DNA of 64,000 bases from Desulfotomaculum copahuensis. Lineage in GTDB: Bacteria > Bacillota > Desulfotomaculia > Desulfotomaculales > Desulfovirgulaceae. Where the stretch lies: positions 156,859-220,858 of the forward strand of contig NZ_LYVF01000158.1 of the NCBI RefSeq assembly GCF_001655685.1, in the 5' to 3' direction. A program made the position numbers and the translations under genes. Of this stretch, positions 16,095-25,118 are shown piece by piece (the first letter of the stretch is position 1; the number at the start of each line of letters is the position of its first letter). A model generated the notes under the pieces. The model did no database searches. It was not told the DNA's origin and worked only from the letters and a program-made list of their open reading frames with translations.

Positions 16095-16190
16095 GGCCTG
16101 CCGGCTTTATACATCTCCCAGGAAGCTGAGGACGTGAAGAAGGCCCTGGCGGAGGTATTGGCCTGCCGGCTTTATACATCTCCCCGGAAG
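16095..16190. repeat. 31-bp direct repeat in the sigE-sigG gap
   Basis: Copies at 16095-16125 and 16160-16190 differ at one base. Both contain GCCGGCTTTATACATCTCCC. The 34 bases between are unrelated. On the minus strand this is upstream of sigG, within about 60-155 bp of its start codon. Origin and role unknown. Confidence 0.75.
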
Positions 16191-16226
16191 CCGGCGGAAG
16201 GGTCTGAAGCGTACCCGTTCCGGCTG

Positions 16227-16272
16227 AAAAAATCTATTCCGGGGCAGTTCGCACACCGCCCCGGAATAGATT
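16227..16272 (-). terminator. Strong terminator after sigE
   Basis: A perfect 15-bp stem (16231-16245 with 16258-16272; arm AATCTATTCCGGGGC) with a 12-base loop is followed on the minus strand by six T. It separates spoIIGA-sigE from sigG. The rest of the 16036-16369 gap holds the direct repeat and nothing else recognised. Confidence 0.9.
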
Positions 16273-16369
16273 TGCCCGTCCGTTAATTCGCGGCCGGGCC
16301 GTTATCCGGTCACGTCCGGCGCCCGTGACACCACTGCCCTTCCGGGCGGTGCGCCGTTTTTGAACGCAG

Positions 16370-17101
16370 TTACTCCATGCGGTGAATCTCCTTCTTCAAA
16401 CGCTTGATAATTCTTTTTTCCAGCCGGGAGATGTAGGACTGGGAAATACCCATCAAGTCGGCCACTTCCTTCTGTGTTTTTTCCACCCCGTTGACCAGGC
16501 CGAAACGCAGCTCCATTATTTTGCGCTCCCGTCCGTTCAGTTTCTGCAGGGCCAGGTAGAGCAGTTTTTTATCCACCTCGTCCTCAATATACTTGTAAAT
16601 AATATCGTTGTCCGTACCCAGCACATCGGACAGCAGCAATTCGTTGCCATCCCAGTCGATATTCAACGGCTCGTCAAAAGACACCTCGGCCCTGGTCTTG
16701 CTGTTGCGCCGCAGATACATGAGAATTTCATTTTCAATGCACCGGGAGGCGTAGGTGGCCAGCTTGATTTTTTTGCCCGGGTCAAAGGTGTTCACCGCCT
16801 TGATCAGCCCGATGGTGCCGATGGAAACCAGATCTTCGATGCCCACACCGGTATTCTCAAACTTACGGGCGATGTAAACCACCAGGCGCAGGTTGCGCTC
16901 GATTAAAACCGTCCTGACAGCCCCGTCGCCGGCCTCCAGCTTGTCAATCAAATATGATTCCTCATCATTGCTCAACGGAGGCGGCAGGGCCTCGCTGCTG
17001 CCCACATAATGCACCGCCGGCCGGCAGCCGAGCCGGTCCAGCAACCGGATGGCCAGCAAACGCACCTGCCATTTGATTTGCCACATTTTTGGCAAGGTCA
17101 T
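16370..17101 (-). CDS. sigE: RNA polymerase sigma factor SigE precursor
   Basis: Early mother-cell sigma factor made as an inactive precursor. The 243 residues include a hydrophobic/basic pro-sequence (about 1-30, [20 protein letters not shown]) removed by SpoIIGA. The cleavage-site environment [13 protein letters not shown] is conserved in the family. Regions 2 ([57 protein letters not shown]) and 4 ([39 protein letters not shown]) are intact. It starts with GAGGTG upstream, 33 bp after spoIIGA, and the two form one operon ending at the strong terminator (16227-16272). Confidence 0.97.
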   Translation of the reverse strand: MTLPKMWQIKWQVRLLAIRLLDRLGCRPAVHYVGSSEALPPPLSNDEESYLIDKLEAGDGAVRTVLIERNLRLVVYIARKFENTGVGIEDLVSIGTIGLIKAVNTFDPGKKIKLATYASRCIENEILMYLRRNSKTRAEVSFDEPLNIDWDGNELLLSDVLGTDNDIIYKYIEDEVDKKLLYLALQKLNGRERKIMELRFGLVNGVEKTQKEVADLMGISQSYISRLEKRIIKRLKKEIHRME

Positions 17102-17133
17102 GTCGCCACCTCACTTTTATTTTTTTGACCGCA

Positions 17134-18048
17134 TCAAGCCGCATCCATCAGAACCGGGGGCACCAATGCCCGGTAGGCGCTGCACTGATCCAGTTGCTGA
17201 CGGTAAACACCCACCACCACCCGTTTTGCCTTGAAAACACGCCCGTCCCGGCAAATCTCCACCGCTTCCGGCCGCACCCCGACCAGCAGGCCGTTGTCCT
17301 GCCCCAGGGAACGGAACGGAATCAGGCGGAAACGACTGGCCCAACCGGTGGCACCCAGGCCGGCAAGCAGGGCAACCCCCTCCCCGCCTTTTTCCCAAAC
17401 CTCCCGTACCGCTTCCGGAAAGGCATCCTTGAGCAGGTCGTATTCGACTACAATCACCGGCTCGCCGGTCAAAGGATCCGTCAGACTGTTTCCCGTATCC
17501 ACCAGGGCATTGACCGTTACCCGCCGGCCGTTCAGTTCGATGGTCAAAGGCACCTGAAACGCTTTTCCATGACTGCTGCGGTTCAACCAGTGCTTCACCA
17601 GGCGGCAGGCACACATCCCGGCGAGCAAGGCCAGTAAAAGGCCGGGCCAGAAATAACGGTTGATGGTATCGGCCATATTTGTGCCTGCATCACCAAAGCC
17701 GCTTCCCGTGCGCAGAAAAAATATTATGCCGAACACCATGCCGCCCAGGGCAAAAGAAACCAGATAAAAGAGGCCCAGGCAGGCTGCCATCCGGCGCGGC
17801 GGAAGCGGGGCAAAGGCCCCCGCCACCATGAGCACGGAAACTAGTAACTTGACTGGCGGACTAAACAACTGGCCCAGTCCAGGCACAAACATGGCCAGTG
17901 AATACAGGCTGCCCGCCCCGGCCACGGCCAACAGGCGGGCGGTCCGTGCCGGCACCCGGCCCAACCGTCCGGTGGCCCGCAGAATGATGTAATTCATACA
18001 CAGGTTTCCGGCTAGGACCTGATCTACGTAGACCACGTATCCGCTCAT
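17134..18048 (-). CDS. spoIIGA: Sigma-E processing peptidase SpoIIGA
   Basis: Membrane aspartic protease that removes the SigE pro-sequence at the septum after receiving SpoIIR. Five N-terminal membrane segments (about residues 3-155) are followed by a cytoplasmic domain with the catalytic motif ALVDTGNSLTDPLTG (about residues 182-196) and a substrate-binding HK-like half (FRLIPFRSLGQDNGLLVGV, then RPEAVEI). ATG 18048 is preferred over GTG 18057 because GGGAG is better spaced. It is the first gene of the spoIIGA-sigE operon, and the upstream region carries a possible promoter with an unusually long spacer (18151-18183). Confidence 0.94.
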   Translation of the reverse strand: MSGYVVYVDQVLAGNLCMNYIILRATGRLGRVPARTARLLAVAGAGSLYSLAMFVPGLGQLFSPPVKLLVSVLMVAGAFAPLPPRRMAACLGLFYLVSFALGGMVFGIIFFLRTGSGFGDAGTNMADTINRYFWPGLLLALLAGMCACRLVKHWLNRSSHGKAFQVPLTIELNGRRVTVNALVDTGNSLTDPLTGEPVIVVEYDLLKDAFPEAVREVWEKGGEGVALLAGLGATGWASRFRLIPFRSLGQDNGLLVGVRPEAVEICRDGRVFKAKRVVVGVYRQQLDQCSAYRALVPPVLMDAA

Positions 18049-18150
18049 CAAACCCACTCCCGCCGGGATTCTAAAAACAGGCCGGCCCCGTTACCAGTGT
18101 ATGGCCGAAGTAAATTCAATATGACAAGCACAAATGAAAAACCCGGTATC

Positions 18151-18183
18151 ATTATACAATAATGGGATGGAAAAATTTGTCAC
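18151..18183 (-). promoter_or_regulatory. Possible spoIIGA promoter with long spacer
   Basis: On the minus strand GTGACA (18178-18183) and TATAAT (18151-18156) are 21 bp apart. The spoIIG promoter of Bacillus subtilis, activated by Spo0A, is known for a 22-bp spacer. I see no good Spo0A box, so this is tentative. The remaining 18184-18453 shows no gene. Confidence 0.35.
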
Positions 18184-18453
18184 GATAAATCCCCGGCACC
18201 GGATTTATTTTCCCAAAATTTCCCGCAAAAAACCGGGCTGGTTGCCCGCACCCGGTCATGGCGCCCAACACGTGAACATGGCTGCAGCAATGCGTCGCCT
18301 ACCGTGCTGTTTTGGCCCACTGGCGGCCTATATCCTGCCTGACACGGGAGAATGAGCTATAATTATACTTGAAATAGCGACTGTTTTAGGAAAGGGTTTA
18401 CGGAAGTGATCGACACGGGGGGGAAGTGCTCAAAGAGAAGGAACCGTTCCTGA

Positions 18454-18714
18454 AAGTCCATCCGGGAGGGTTTCGGCCTCACCGCCACTGAAGCCCTGTG
18501 GAAAGGGCGGCCGCTGGTGGTCACGCCCACCGGCGGACTGGCCTTCCAGGTACAGAAAGGGCGCACCGGCTTGCGTGCCGGCCCGGTGGAAGAACTGGCC
18601 GCCCGCATCGGGCAACTGCTGGACAACCCGTCCCTGGGGCGGCGGTTGGGCGCCGCCGTCTTATCCTGCCGGTATACCTGCATAACTGGCTGCATTTGAA
18701 ACATTTTCCCCGGC
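18454..18714 (+). pseudogene. Remnant of a trehalose synthase (TreT)-like GT4 glycosyltransferase
   Basis: Only the C-terminal part of a group-1 glycosyltransferase remains. It opens with KSIREGFGLTATEALWKGRP, the donor-binding E-x7-E segment typical of TreT-type enzymes. GLRAGPVEELAARIGQLLDN and RRLGAA follow. The matching end, LILPVYLHNWLHLKHF, continues in a different frame (about 18660-18714), so about ten residues were deleted with a frameshift. A TGA lies directly before the fragment and no start is present. It is on the plus strand, opposite to its neighbours. Function is certainly lost; the family assignment rests on my recall of TreT sequences. Confidence 0.75.
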
Positions 18715-18773
18715 CGGCATACCGCTTGACTACAACGCTCCGTGCCGGCCGGCAGGCCGGAAAAAATATGTAA

Positions 18774-18797
18774 AACGGGCTTTTTAGCCCGTTTCTT
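18774..18797. terminator. Hairpin terminator between the small gene and the treT remnant
   Basis: AAACGGGCT pairs with AGCCCGTTT around a four-base loop. On the minus strand it is followed by TTACATATTTTTT, so it would end the ftsZ/small-gene transcript. Confidence 0.75.
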
Positions 18798-18808
18798 AAC
18801 ATTTCCCG

Positions 18809-18931
18809 CTACTTGTTTTCCGGTCCTTTTTCCGGATCCACCAACCGCTGCGTACCCCTGATCCGGTTCAGATCTTTCTTGCGGTTGCCCTTTATTTCCG
18901 GCATTTTGCCTTTTTTGTTTTTGCCCTGCAC
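18809..18931 (-). CDS. Small basic protein of unknown function downstream of ftsZ
   Basis: A 40-residue, strongly basic reading frame (11 Lys, 5 Arg) starting at GTG with GGGAGG six bases upstream. It begins MQGKNKKGKMPEIKG and ends RLVDPEKGPENK. There is no cysteine, signal peptide or membrane segment; it is predicted soluble and probably disordered, possibly nucleic-acid binding. It starts 61 bp after the ftsZ stop on the same strand and is followed within 15 bp by a terminator, which makes it the natural last gene of the ftsA-ftsZ transcript. I do not recognise a family. Confidence 0.6.
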   Translation of the reverse strand: MQGKNKKGKMPEIKGNRKKDLNRIRGTQRLVDPEKGPENK

Positions 18932-18992
18932 GGCAATCCCTCCCGGAGAACATTATGATTCCGGGTGCCCTTCCTTATACGTGAAAGCTGCA

Positions 18993-20042
<1,050 letters not shown>

Positions 20043-20121
20043 TTACATCCTCCTCCGTGGATTCCAGGTTTTTATTTTCAGTCGTCAGCACCGGTTATTG
20101 TGGGCCACCCACGGTATATGA

Positions 20122-21291
20122 TTATTTGCGAAAAACACTTTTTCGTTCCGGTTCACTATCCGCCGCCCCGGCCGCCCCGCACGGAACGCTAAAACGCAAA
20201 CGGCGGGCATACGCAGCCAATCCCCATGACGCCGCAAGGTCCGGACTATTCCACGGCGGGGGGCAATCGGGTACACCAACCCGCACCGGCATGTCCAACA
20301 CCCGGGAAGCCATTTCCGGCAGACCTTCCAAAAGGACGCCGCCACCGGTCAGCACTACGCCGGCCGTCAGGGTTCGTCCGGCAGACAAGCGCAATATAGT
20401 TTGTTTGACTATGTCCAAAATTTCCTGCACCCGCAACTGGATAATTTCTGCAATTTCATGCGCAGCAACCGGCTGCTGACCGGGTAACTTCACCTTTTCC
20501 GGGCCGGCGGACAAACCGGCCCGATGCTTGATTTCCCCGGCCATGGCCAGGGAAACACGCAGCCCGATGGCCAGATCGCTGGTGATGTGCTCCCCGCCAA
20601 CGGGCAATACTTCCTGATCCCAAAAACCGCCGTCACAGAACAAGGTCACCCCGGTAGTGCCGCCGCCCAGATCGACCAGCGCCACCCCGAGCTCTTTTTC
20701 CACACCCTTCAATACTGCTTCCCCGGCTGCCAGGCTGTTCAAACAAAGCTCCGCCACCCGGACCCCGGCGCACTTGAGGGCCAGTAACAACTGACCGACC
20801 AACCGGCTATCCACGGTAAGCACGCAGGCGGCCACACCCAGGTGCACGGCCGGCTTGCCCAGGGGGTTTTTAATCCCCGGCACGCCGTCCAGGATAAAAT
20901 CAACCGGCACCACATGCAAGACCTGCCGCCCGGCCGGCAATTCCACCCGGCGCGCCAGATTGAGCAGATGATTAATGTCGCCGGGCATAATTGTCCTTCT
21001 TAATGTTATATCGGCCCGGCGCCGGATTACATTTATCCCATAGCCGGAAAAACCGGCACAAACGGTATCGATGCGTACACCGGCTGCTTCAGCGGCTGCA
21101 TCTACGGCGCGGCGAATGGAGCGGGCCGCCGCCTCATGATCAACAACCAGCCCCTTGCGTATCCCCAGGGAGGGACAGCGCCCGATCCCGACAGGCAGAT
21201 CCAGGGCGCGTTCCACACCCGGGACTGCCGTCACCATACCGGACGTCCCGATATCCAGGCCGGAAACCACAGCCTTACCTTTTCTGGCCAA
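20122..21291 (-). CDS. ftsA: Cell division protein FtsA
   Basis: Actin-like ATPase that anchors FtsZ to the membrane. The 389 residues carry the phosphate-1 motif VSGLDIGTSG, the 1C-type insertion region, LVDLGGGTTGVTLF (phosphate-2), the adenosine motif VVLTGGGVLLEG, and PVRVGVP near the end. The TTG start has GGGGG upstream. It is odd that the C-terminus (SEPERKSVFRK) has no clear amphipathic membrane-targeting helix, which in most FtsA proteins provides the membrane tether. Either a frameshift removed it or membrane attachment relies on SepF. It is co-directional with ftsZ and follows sbp. Confidence 0.93.
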   Translation of the reverse strand: MARKGKAVVSGLDIGTSGMVTAVPGVERALDLPVGIGRCPSLGIRKGLVVDHEAAARSIRRAVDAAAEAAGVRIDTVCAGFSGYGINVIRRRADITLRRTIMPGDINHLLNLARRVELPAGRQVLHVVPVDFILDGVPGIKNPLGKPAVHLGVAACVLTVDSRLVGQLLLALKCAGVRVAELCLNSLAAGEAVLKGVEKELGVALVDLGGGTTGVTLFCDGGFWDQEVLPVGGEHITSDLAIGLRVSLAMAGEIKHRAGLSAGPEKVKLPGQQPVAAHEIAEIIQLRVQEILDIVKQTILRLSAGRTLTAGVVLTGGGVLLEGLPEMASRVLDMPVRVGVPDCPPPWNSPDLAASWGLAAYARRLRFSVPCGAAGAADSEPERKSVFRK

Positions 21292-21366
21292 GTAAGGATA
21301 CCCCCTGGTTGTGCTAGCTTAAATTGTAAGTTCAACGTCTGGGGCGAATTTCCCTTTATTTTAAAA

Positions 21367-21708
21367 CTATTTTTTTAATAAATGACGCCTGATAATGGCC
21401 AAATTTTGAAATAACCGCACGCCGAAGGCCACCACCGCCGCGAGATAAAGATCGATGCCCAACCGCTCGCCGATAAAGGCCAGTCCGGCCGCCAGCAGCG
21501 CATTGCTGAAAAAGCCGGAAATAAATACGCCATTGTCAAAGTTATCCTCCATAGCCGCCCGGATGCCTCCGAAAACGGAGTCCAACGCCGCCAGCGCGGC
21601 CACCGAAAGATACTTGGCGTAGGCCTGGGGCAAAATCAACGGCACTTGCAGGCCGATTAACACTCCCAGCGCAAGGGCGACAACAGCCACCCAAATTCCT
21701 GCCCACAC
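21367..21708 (-). CDS. sbp: Small basic protein Sbp (DUF1290)
   Basis: A 113-residue membrane protein with three predicted helices (about residues 5-27, 30-48 and 62-98) and the family segment DSVFGGIRAAMEDNFDNGVF. Its role is unknown; in Firmicutes it lies between ftsQ/DUF881 genes and ftsA, as here, which suggests a part in division or sporulation septation. GTG start with AAGGGTG upstream. It starts 23 bp after the second DUF881 gene, so it belongs to the same operon. Confidence 0.92.
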   Translation of the reverse strand: MWAGIWVAVVALALGVLIGLQVPLILPQAYAKYLSVAALAALDSVFGGIRAAMEDNFDNGVFISGFFSNALLAAGLAFIGERLGIDLYLAAVVAFGVRLFQNLAIIRRHLLKK

Positions 21709-21731
21709 ATCAGGTCACCCTTTCCACTTTT

Positions 21732-22430
21732 TTAAGCCGGTTTGGCATAACGGAAGTTCAGCTGGCCGGCAAAGCCGGGTACGGTCAACTGATTCAATTT
21801 TTGAATCTTGATCTGTACTCCCAGATCTCGCAGGATTTCATCAATACCGCCCGGGATCTCAAGGGTACTTTTCAAATCATCCGGCTTGCCGATGGCCAGG
21901 ATATGATAGGGCGGCACCACCCGGGTCAGATTGATGTCGATAAAGGGAGCCGCCAGACGGATTTCCGTAGTCGACACAATGCGCTGCCCGTTGATCGACA
22001 ACGCCTCCGCCCCGGCGCTGCGCAGTTCATTGACCAGCCGCAGCAGGTCTTCATCCCGGATCACAAACAGGCTGGCCGGGCCGCCCGACCCCACCGTTTG
22101 GGGCGGATTGTCCAGGGTTACCTCGATGCCCGGCCCGGTCACGGCCACCAGCCCGGCCGCCAGGCGGGACTTGTCCAGTTCGTCCTCCATCGCCGCCACC
22201 GCTTCCGGCTGCCCCTTGGTGGACTGCTGTAGCTTGTTGTTCAAGTCATTAACATCAGACCGTAATTTTTCGTTATCTTTTTCCAGTTGGTGCAGTTCGA
22301 CCAGCAGTTCCTGGGAGCGGCCGGCGGGCACACCCTGCCCGGCGGAGTTGTTGGCCCGAAATTGTATGGCGATCATCAGCCCGAGCACCAGAGCCACCAG
22401 CGAAACGGAAACAAACACCGAGCGTTTCAT
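21732..22430 (-). CDS. DUF881 family protein, second copy
   Basis: A 232-residue protein with one N-terminal transmembrane helix (about 6-24), a coiled coil (about 40-85, LHQLEKDNEKLRSDVNDLNNKLQ) and the DUF881 extracytoplasmic domain (AVTGPGIEVTLDN, LVNELRSAGAEALSINGQRIV, PYHILAIG). Function unknown; the architecture resembles FtsL/DivIC-like septal proteins in topology only. It overlaps the preceding DUF881 gene by 4 bp (ATGA) and has AAGGAGG. The pair arose by tandem duplication, judging from near-identical motif order. Confidence 0.9.
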   Translation of the reverse strand: MKRSVFVSVSLVALVLGLMIAIQFRANNSAGQGVPAGRSQELLVELHQLEKDNEKLRSDVNDLNNKLQQSTKGQPEAVAAMEDELDKSRLAAGLVAVTGPGIEVTLDNPPQTVGSGGPASLFVIRDEDLLRLVNELRSAGAEALSINGQRIVSTTEIRLAAPFIDINLTRVVPPYHILAIGKPDDLKSTLEIPGGIDEILRDLGVQIKIQKLNQLTVPGFAGQLNFRYAKPA

Positions 22431-23149
22431 GCGCCGCCTCCTTCCCGGACAGCCGCCGGCCTGGCATAATCAAAGCTGATACTGCCGTTATAGGCGGGTA
22501 TGTTCAATTGGGCCAGCTTTTTAATCGATACTTGAATGCCCCAAAACCGCAGTTGTTCCACCACCCCGCCGCGCATCTGCAGGGCGTTGATCATCGTGTC
22601 GGGGTTGCCGATGGCGGCAATGACGAAAGGCGGCGTCAAACGGTGACTTTGATTGGTCAAAATGGTCGGTCCGATGCAGCGTACCTCACTGGTGGCCAGC
22701 AAGCGCTGCCCGTTGATGGATACGGCTTCCGCCCCGGCCGCTTTCAATTCGTTGATCACCTTCAAGACATCCTCGTCGTGCAACACATACAGATTGGGGT
22801 TCTCCCCGGGCTGTACCGTCAGATTACTGTCGTTCAGGCTCACTTCCACGCCCGGGCCGGTTGCCGCCACCGTACCGGCCAGCAGGCGCGCTTTGTTTAT
22901 TTCCGTTTTCAACGTATCCACCTGCGGTCCGGAGGCCACCCGGTTCAAACGCGCACGCAGCTGATCGGCCTGCTGCTGCAATTGATCCCGCTCCCGGCGG
23001 GCCTGGTTCACCTGGGCGGCCAGACTCTGCGTCTGCTGTACTGGTGGTGTCTGCTCAATGTCCCTGGTTAAGCGGAACTGCACCGCCAGCATGATCCCCA
23101 TTACCAAACCGACCAGCGCCAACCCCCAGTGGAAACCGCGAATTTTCAA
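22427..23149 (-). CDS. DUF881 family protein, first copy
   Basis: A 240-residue paralogue of the following gene: transmembrane helix (about 10-28), Gln/Arg-rich coiled coil (about 45-85), and DUF881 domain with ATGPGVEVSLND, VINELKAAGAEAVSINGQRLL and PFVIAAIGNPD. TTG start with GGAGG upstream. It lies 16 bp after ftsQ. Two DUF881 genes between ftsQ and sbp are a recurrent arrangement in clostridia and relatives, which supports a joint role near the septum. No catalytic motif is visible. Confidence 0.9.
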   Translation of the reverse strand: MKIRGFHWGLALVGLVMGIMLAVQFRLTRDIEQTPPVQQTQSLAAQVNQARRERDQLQQQADQLRARLNRVASGPQVDTLKTEINKARLLAGTVAATGPGVEVSLNDSNLTVQPGENPNLYVLHDEDVLKVINELKAAGAEAVSINGQRLLATSEVRCIGPTILTNQSHRLTPPFVIAAIGNPDTMINALQMRGGVVEQLRFWGIQVSIKKLAQLNIPAYNGSISFDYARPAAVREGGGA

Positions 23150-23165
23150 GCAGAGCGCCTCCAGT

Positions 23166-23906
23166 TCAACTTGAATATTTCACCACCGGCATGCCAGGGT
23201 ACGACAGATCGATGTAATCAATTTTCCGTCCGTCTTTGCGCACCTTGTTCAGCACCTGCAGCAGCACCGCCCCTTTGCCGGCCATGTCGCCGGAGGTGCC
23301 CAGGCGGCATTGCACCCCGTCCAGGGTGTAAAGGATCACCTGTCCCTGCGCCGTCCGGTGCACCTCGGACAATTGCCGGACCAGTGACGGCGGCAGCTGC
23401 CGGATCGCTTTCAGTACGGCGGGCAGTTGGGCGCCTTGCACCACCTGGCCCGGCGGCGGCACACGCACATTGATCCCGGTAATCAGCGGCAGATTGCCGC
23501 TAACGCTGCCGTTCTGCAGGCACACGCCATCCCCGTCCACCTGCACAAATCCGCTGCCCCACGGCAACAGCGCCACCGGCTGCCTTTCGGTCACCCGGAT
23601 CACAACCCGGCCGGGCAACTGACGTGACAACTGCACATCCTTCAACAGGGGCAATGCCTTTAAACCCTGAGCCGCCTGACCAAGGTTGATTTTGAAAATG
23701 TTTGTGCCGGCGGTAATTCCGGACGCCTTGATTATTTTGTCCGCACTCATATAATGATTACCCTGCACTGTTATTTCCCGGACATCAAACAGGGGTGAAC
23801 CAAGCAGGATAAAGACACTCAGCAAAACGAGCAACACAAAAAAAATGCTTTCCCCGAGGTTGATGCGCGTCCGGCGCAGACCCGGTGTTCCGGCCAACAG
23901 CACCAC
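23166..23906 (-). CDS. ftsQ: Cell division protein FtsQ/DivIB
   Basis: Bitopic membrane protein that bridges cytoplasmic and outer division components with FtsL and DivIC. The 246 residues show a basic N-terminus, one transmembrane helix (about 18-40), a POTRA domain (VREITVQGNHYMSADKIIKA, residues about 45-110), and the beta domain (VQVDGDGVCLQNG, LPLITGI) ending in YIDLSYPGMPVVK. The GTG pair at the start has only a weak GGAAG upstream, so the exact start is uncertain. It normally follows murA or murB in the dcw cluster; here an opp operon lies between. Confidence 0.93.
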   Translation of the reverse strand: MVLLAGTPGLRRTRINLGESIFFVLLVLLSVFILLGSPLFDVREITVQGNHYMSADKIIKASGITAGTNIFKINLGQAAQGLKALPLLKDVQLSRQLPGRVVIRVTERQPVALLPWGSGFVQVDGDGVCLQNGSVSGNLPLITGINVRVPPPGQVVQGAQLPAVLKAIRQLPPSLVRQLSEVHRTAQGQVILYTLDGVQCRLGTSGDMAGKGAVLLQVLNKVRKDGRKIDYIDLSYPGMPVVKYSS

Positions 23907-23914
23907 TTCCAGAT

Positions 23915-23966
23915 TTATTGTGCCCTTGCATGCACCGCAATTATTGTGCCCTTACCCGCACCGCGG
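23915..23966. repeat. Imperfect 26-bp tandem repeat before ftsQ
   Basis: TTATTGTGCCCTT and GCACCGC recur in copies at 23915-23940 and 23941-23966, with a few differences between them. It lies 9 bp upstream of the ftsQ start and may include promoter or translation-initiation sequence. Confidence 0.6.
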
Positions 23967-24068
23967 AATTTATCCCGGCATTTTGCCGCTTTCCCTGAAT
24001 CTACTCACCATACCAAATATTATAACAACCGGGCCGGCTTTGTCCACCGTCAAGCGCAAAATCAGCGG

Positions 24069-24103
24069 CAAAAAAAGGCGCCCGGTCAATTTCGAACGCC
24101 CCT
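24069..24103 (-). terminator. Terminator after the opp operon
   Basis: A short stem (GGCG/CGCC) with an AT-rich loop is followed on the minus strand by seven T, 50 bases past the oppF stop. It would separate the transporter from ftsQ. Confidence 0.55.
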
Positions 24104-24152
24104 GCACAAAAAACAATGCATTTCTATCACCTTGATTTCACCGGGTGAAACC

Positions 24153-25115
24153 TTATTCCGGCCGGTGGCAGGCCACCAGGTGCCCGCTGTTTTTCTCCAC
24201 CAGCGGCGGTGCTTCCCGCCGGCAGGTTTCCGCCGCCTGCGGGCAGCGGCCGGCAAAGGCGCAGCCGGGCGGAGGGTTAATCGGACTCGGTATTTCACCC
24301 GCCAGCACAATCCGCTGCCGGGCGGCTTCCGCTTCCGGATCGGCCACCGGAATGGCCGACATCAGCGCCCTGGTGTACGGATGCCGGGGATTGGTATATA
24401 GCTCATGGCTTTCGGCCAGTTCCACCACCCGCCCCAGGTACATCACGGCCACCCGGTCGCTGATATACTTGACCATGGACAGATCGTGGGCAATGAACAA
24501 ATAGGTCAGCCCCAGGCGGGACTGCAGGTCCCGCAGCAGGTTTACCACCTGCGCCTGGATGGAAACATCAAGAGCGGAAATGGGTTCGTCGCAGACGATC
24601 AGATCCGGTTCCACCGCCAGCGCCCGGGCAATACCCACCCGCTGCCGCTGGCCGCCGCTGAATTCATGCGGAAACCGCCCGGCGTGCTCCGGGTTCAGCC
24701 CGGCCATGACCAGCAGCTGTTCGATGCGGGCGCGGCGGGCCTGACCGCGGGCCAAGCCGTGGATGTCCAGCGCCTCGCCCACTATTTCCCCCACCGTCAT
24801 GCGCGGATTCAACGAGGCATAAGGATCCTGAAAGATCATCTGCATGCGCCGGAACAGGGCGCGGTTTTCCGTCCGGCTGCAATGATGAATGTCAATGCCG
24901 TCGAACAACACCCGCCCGCCGGTAGGGTGGTAAAGGCGTAAAGCAGTGCGGCCGAGGGTGCTTTTGCCGCAGCCGGTTTCTCCCACCAGTCCGAGTGTTT
25001 CACCACGGTAAAGCTTGAGGCTCACCCCGTCCACGGCCTTCAAAACTTGCCCGCCACCCAGATAGAAGTATTTTTTCAAGTCCGCCAATTCTAAAATGAC
25101 ATCATCCGGTTGCAA
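24153..25115 (-). CDS. oppF: Oligopeptide/dipeptide ABC transporter ATPase, OppF type
   Basis: Second ATPase of the peptide importer. The 320 residues contain Walker A GETGCGKS, signature SGGQRQR, Walker [16 protein letters not shown]-loop AHDLSM, and the oligo_HPY C-terminal region with the cysteine-rich segment [15 protein letters not shown]. The TTG start has AAGGGTGGGG upstream. It ends the five-gene oppABCDF operon, 3 bp after oppD. Substrate (oligopeptide, dipeptide or nickel) cannot be decided from the ATPase alone. Confidence 0.95.
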   Translation of the reverse strand: MQPDDVILELADLKKYFYLGGGQVLKAVDGVSLKLYRGETLGLVGETGCGKSTLGRTALRLYHPTGGRVLFDGIDIHHCSRTENRALFRRMQMIFQDPYASLNPRMTVGEIVGEALDIHGLARGQARRARIEQLLVMAGLNPEHAGRFPHEFSGGQRQRVGIARALAVEPDLIVCDEPISALDVSIQAQVVNLLRDLQSRLGLTYLFIAHDLSMVKYISDRVAVMYLGRVVELAESHELYTNPRHPYTRALMSAIPVADPEAEAARQRIVLAGEIPSPINPPPGCAFAGRCPQAAETCRREAPPLVEKNSGHLVACHRPE

Positions 25116-25118
25116 GTT

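Noticed and set aside
16095..16190. Coding remnant reading EDVKKALAEVLACRLYTS on the plus strand
   Set aside because: Too short, interrupted, and explained by the repeat; no family recognised.
18151..18183. Spo0A boxes at the spoIIGA promoter
   Set aside because: Candidate TGTC sequences matched the consensus at only 4-5 of 7 positions.
18363..18953. 196-codon minus-strand frame
   Set aside because: It is antisense to the TreT remnant and overlaps the small basic gene in another phase. Basic, cysteine-scattered shadow composition.
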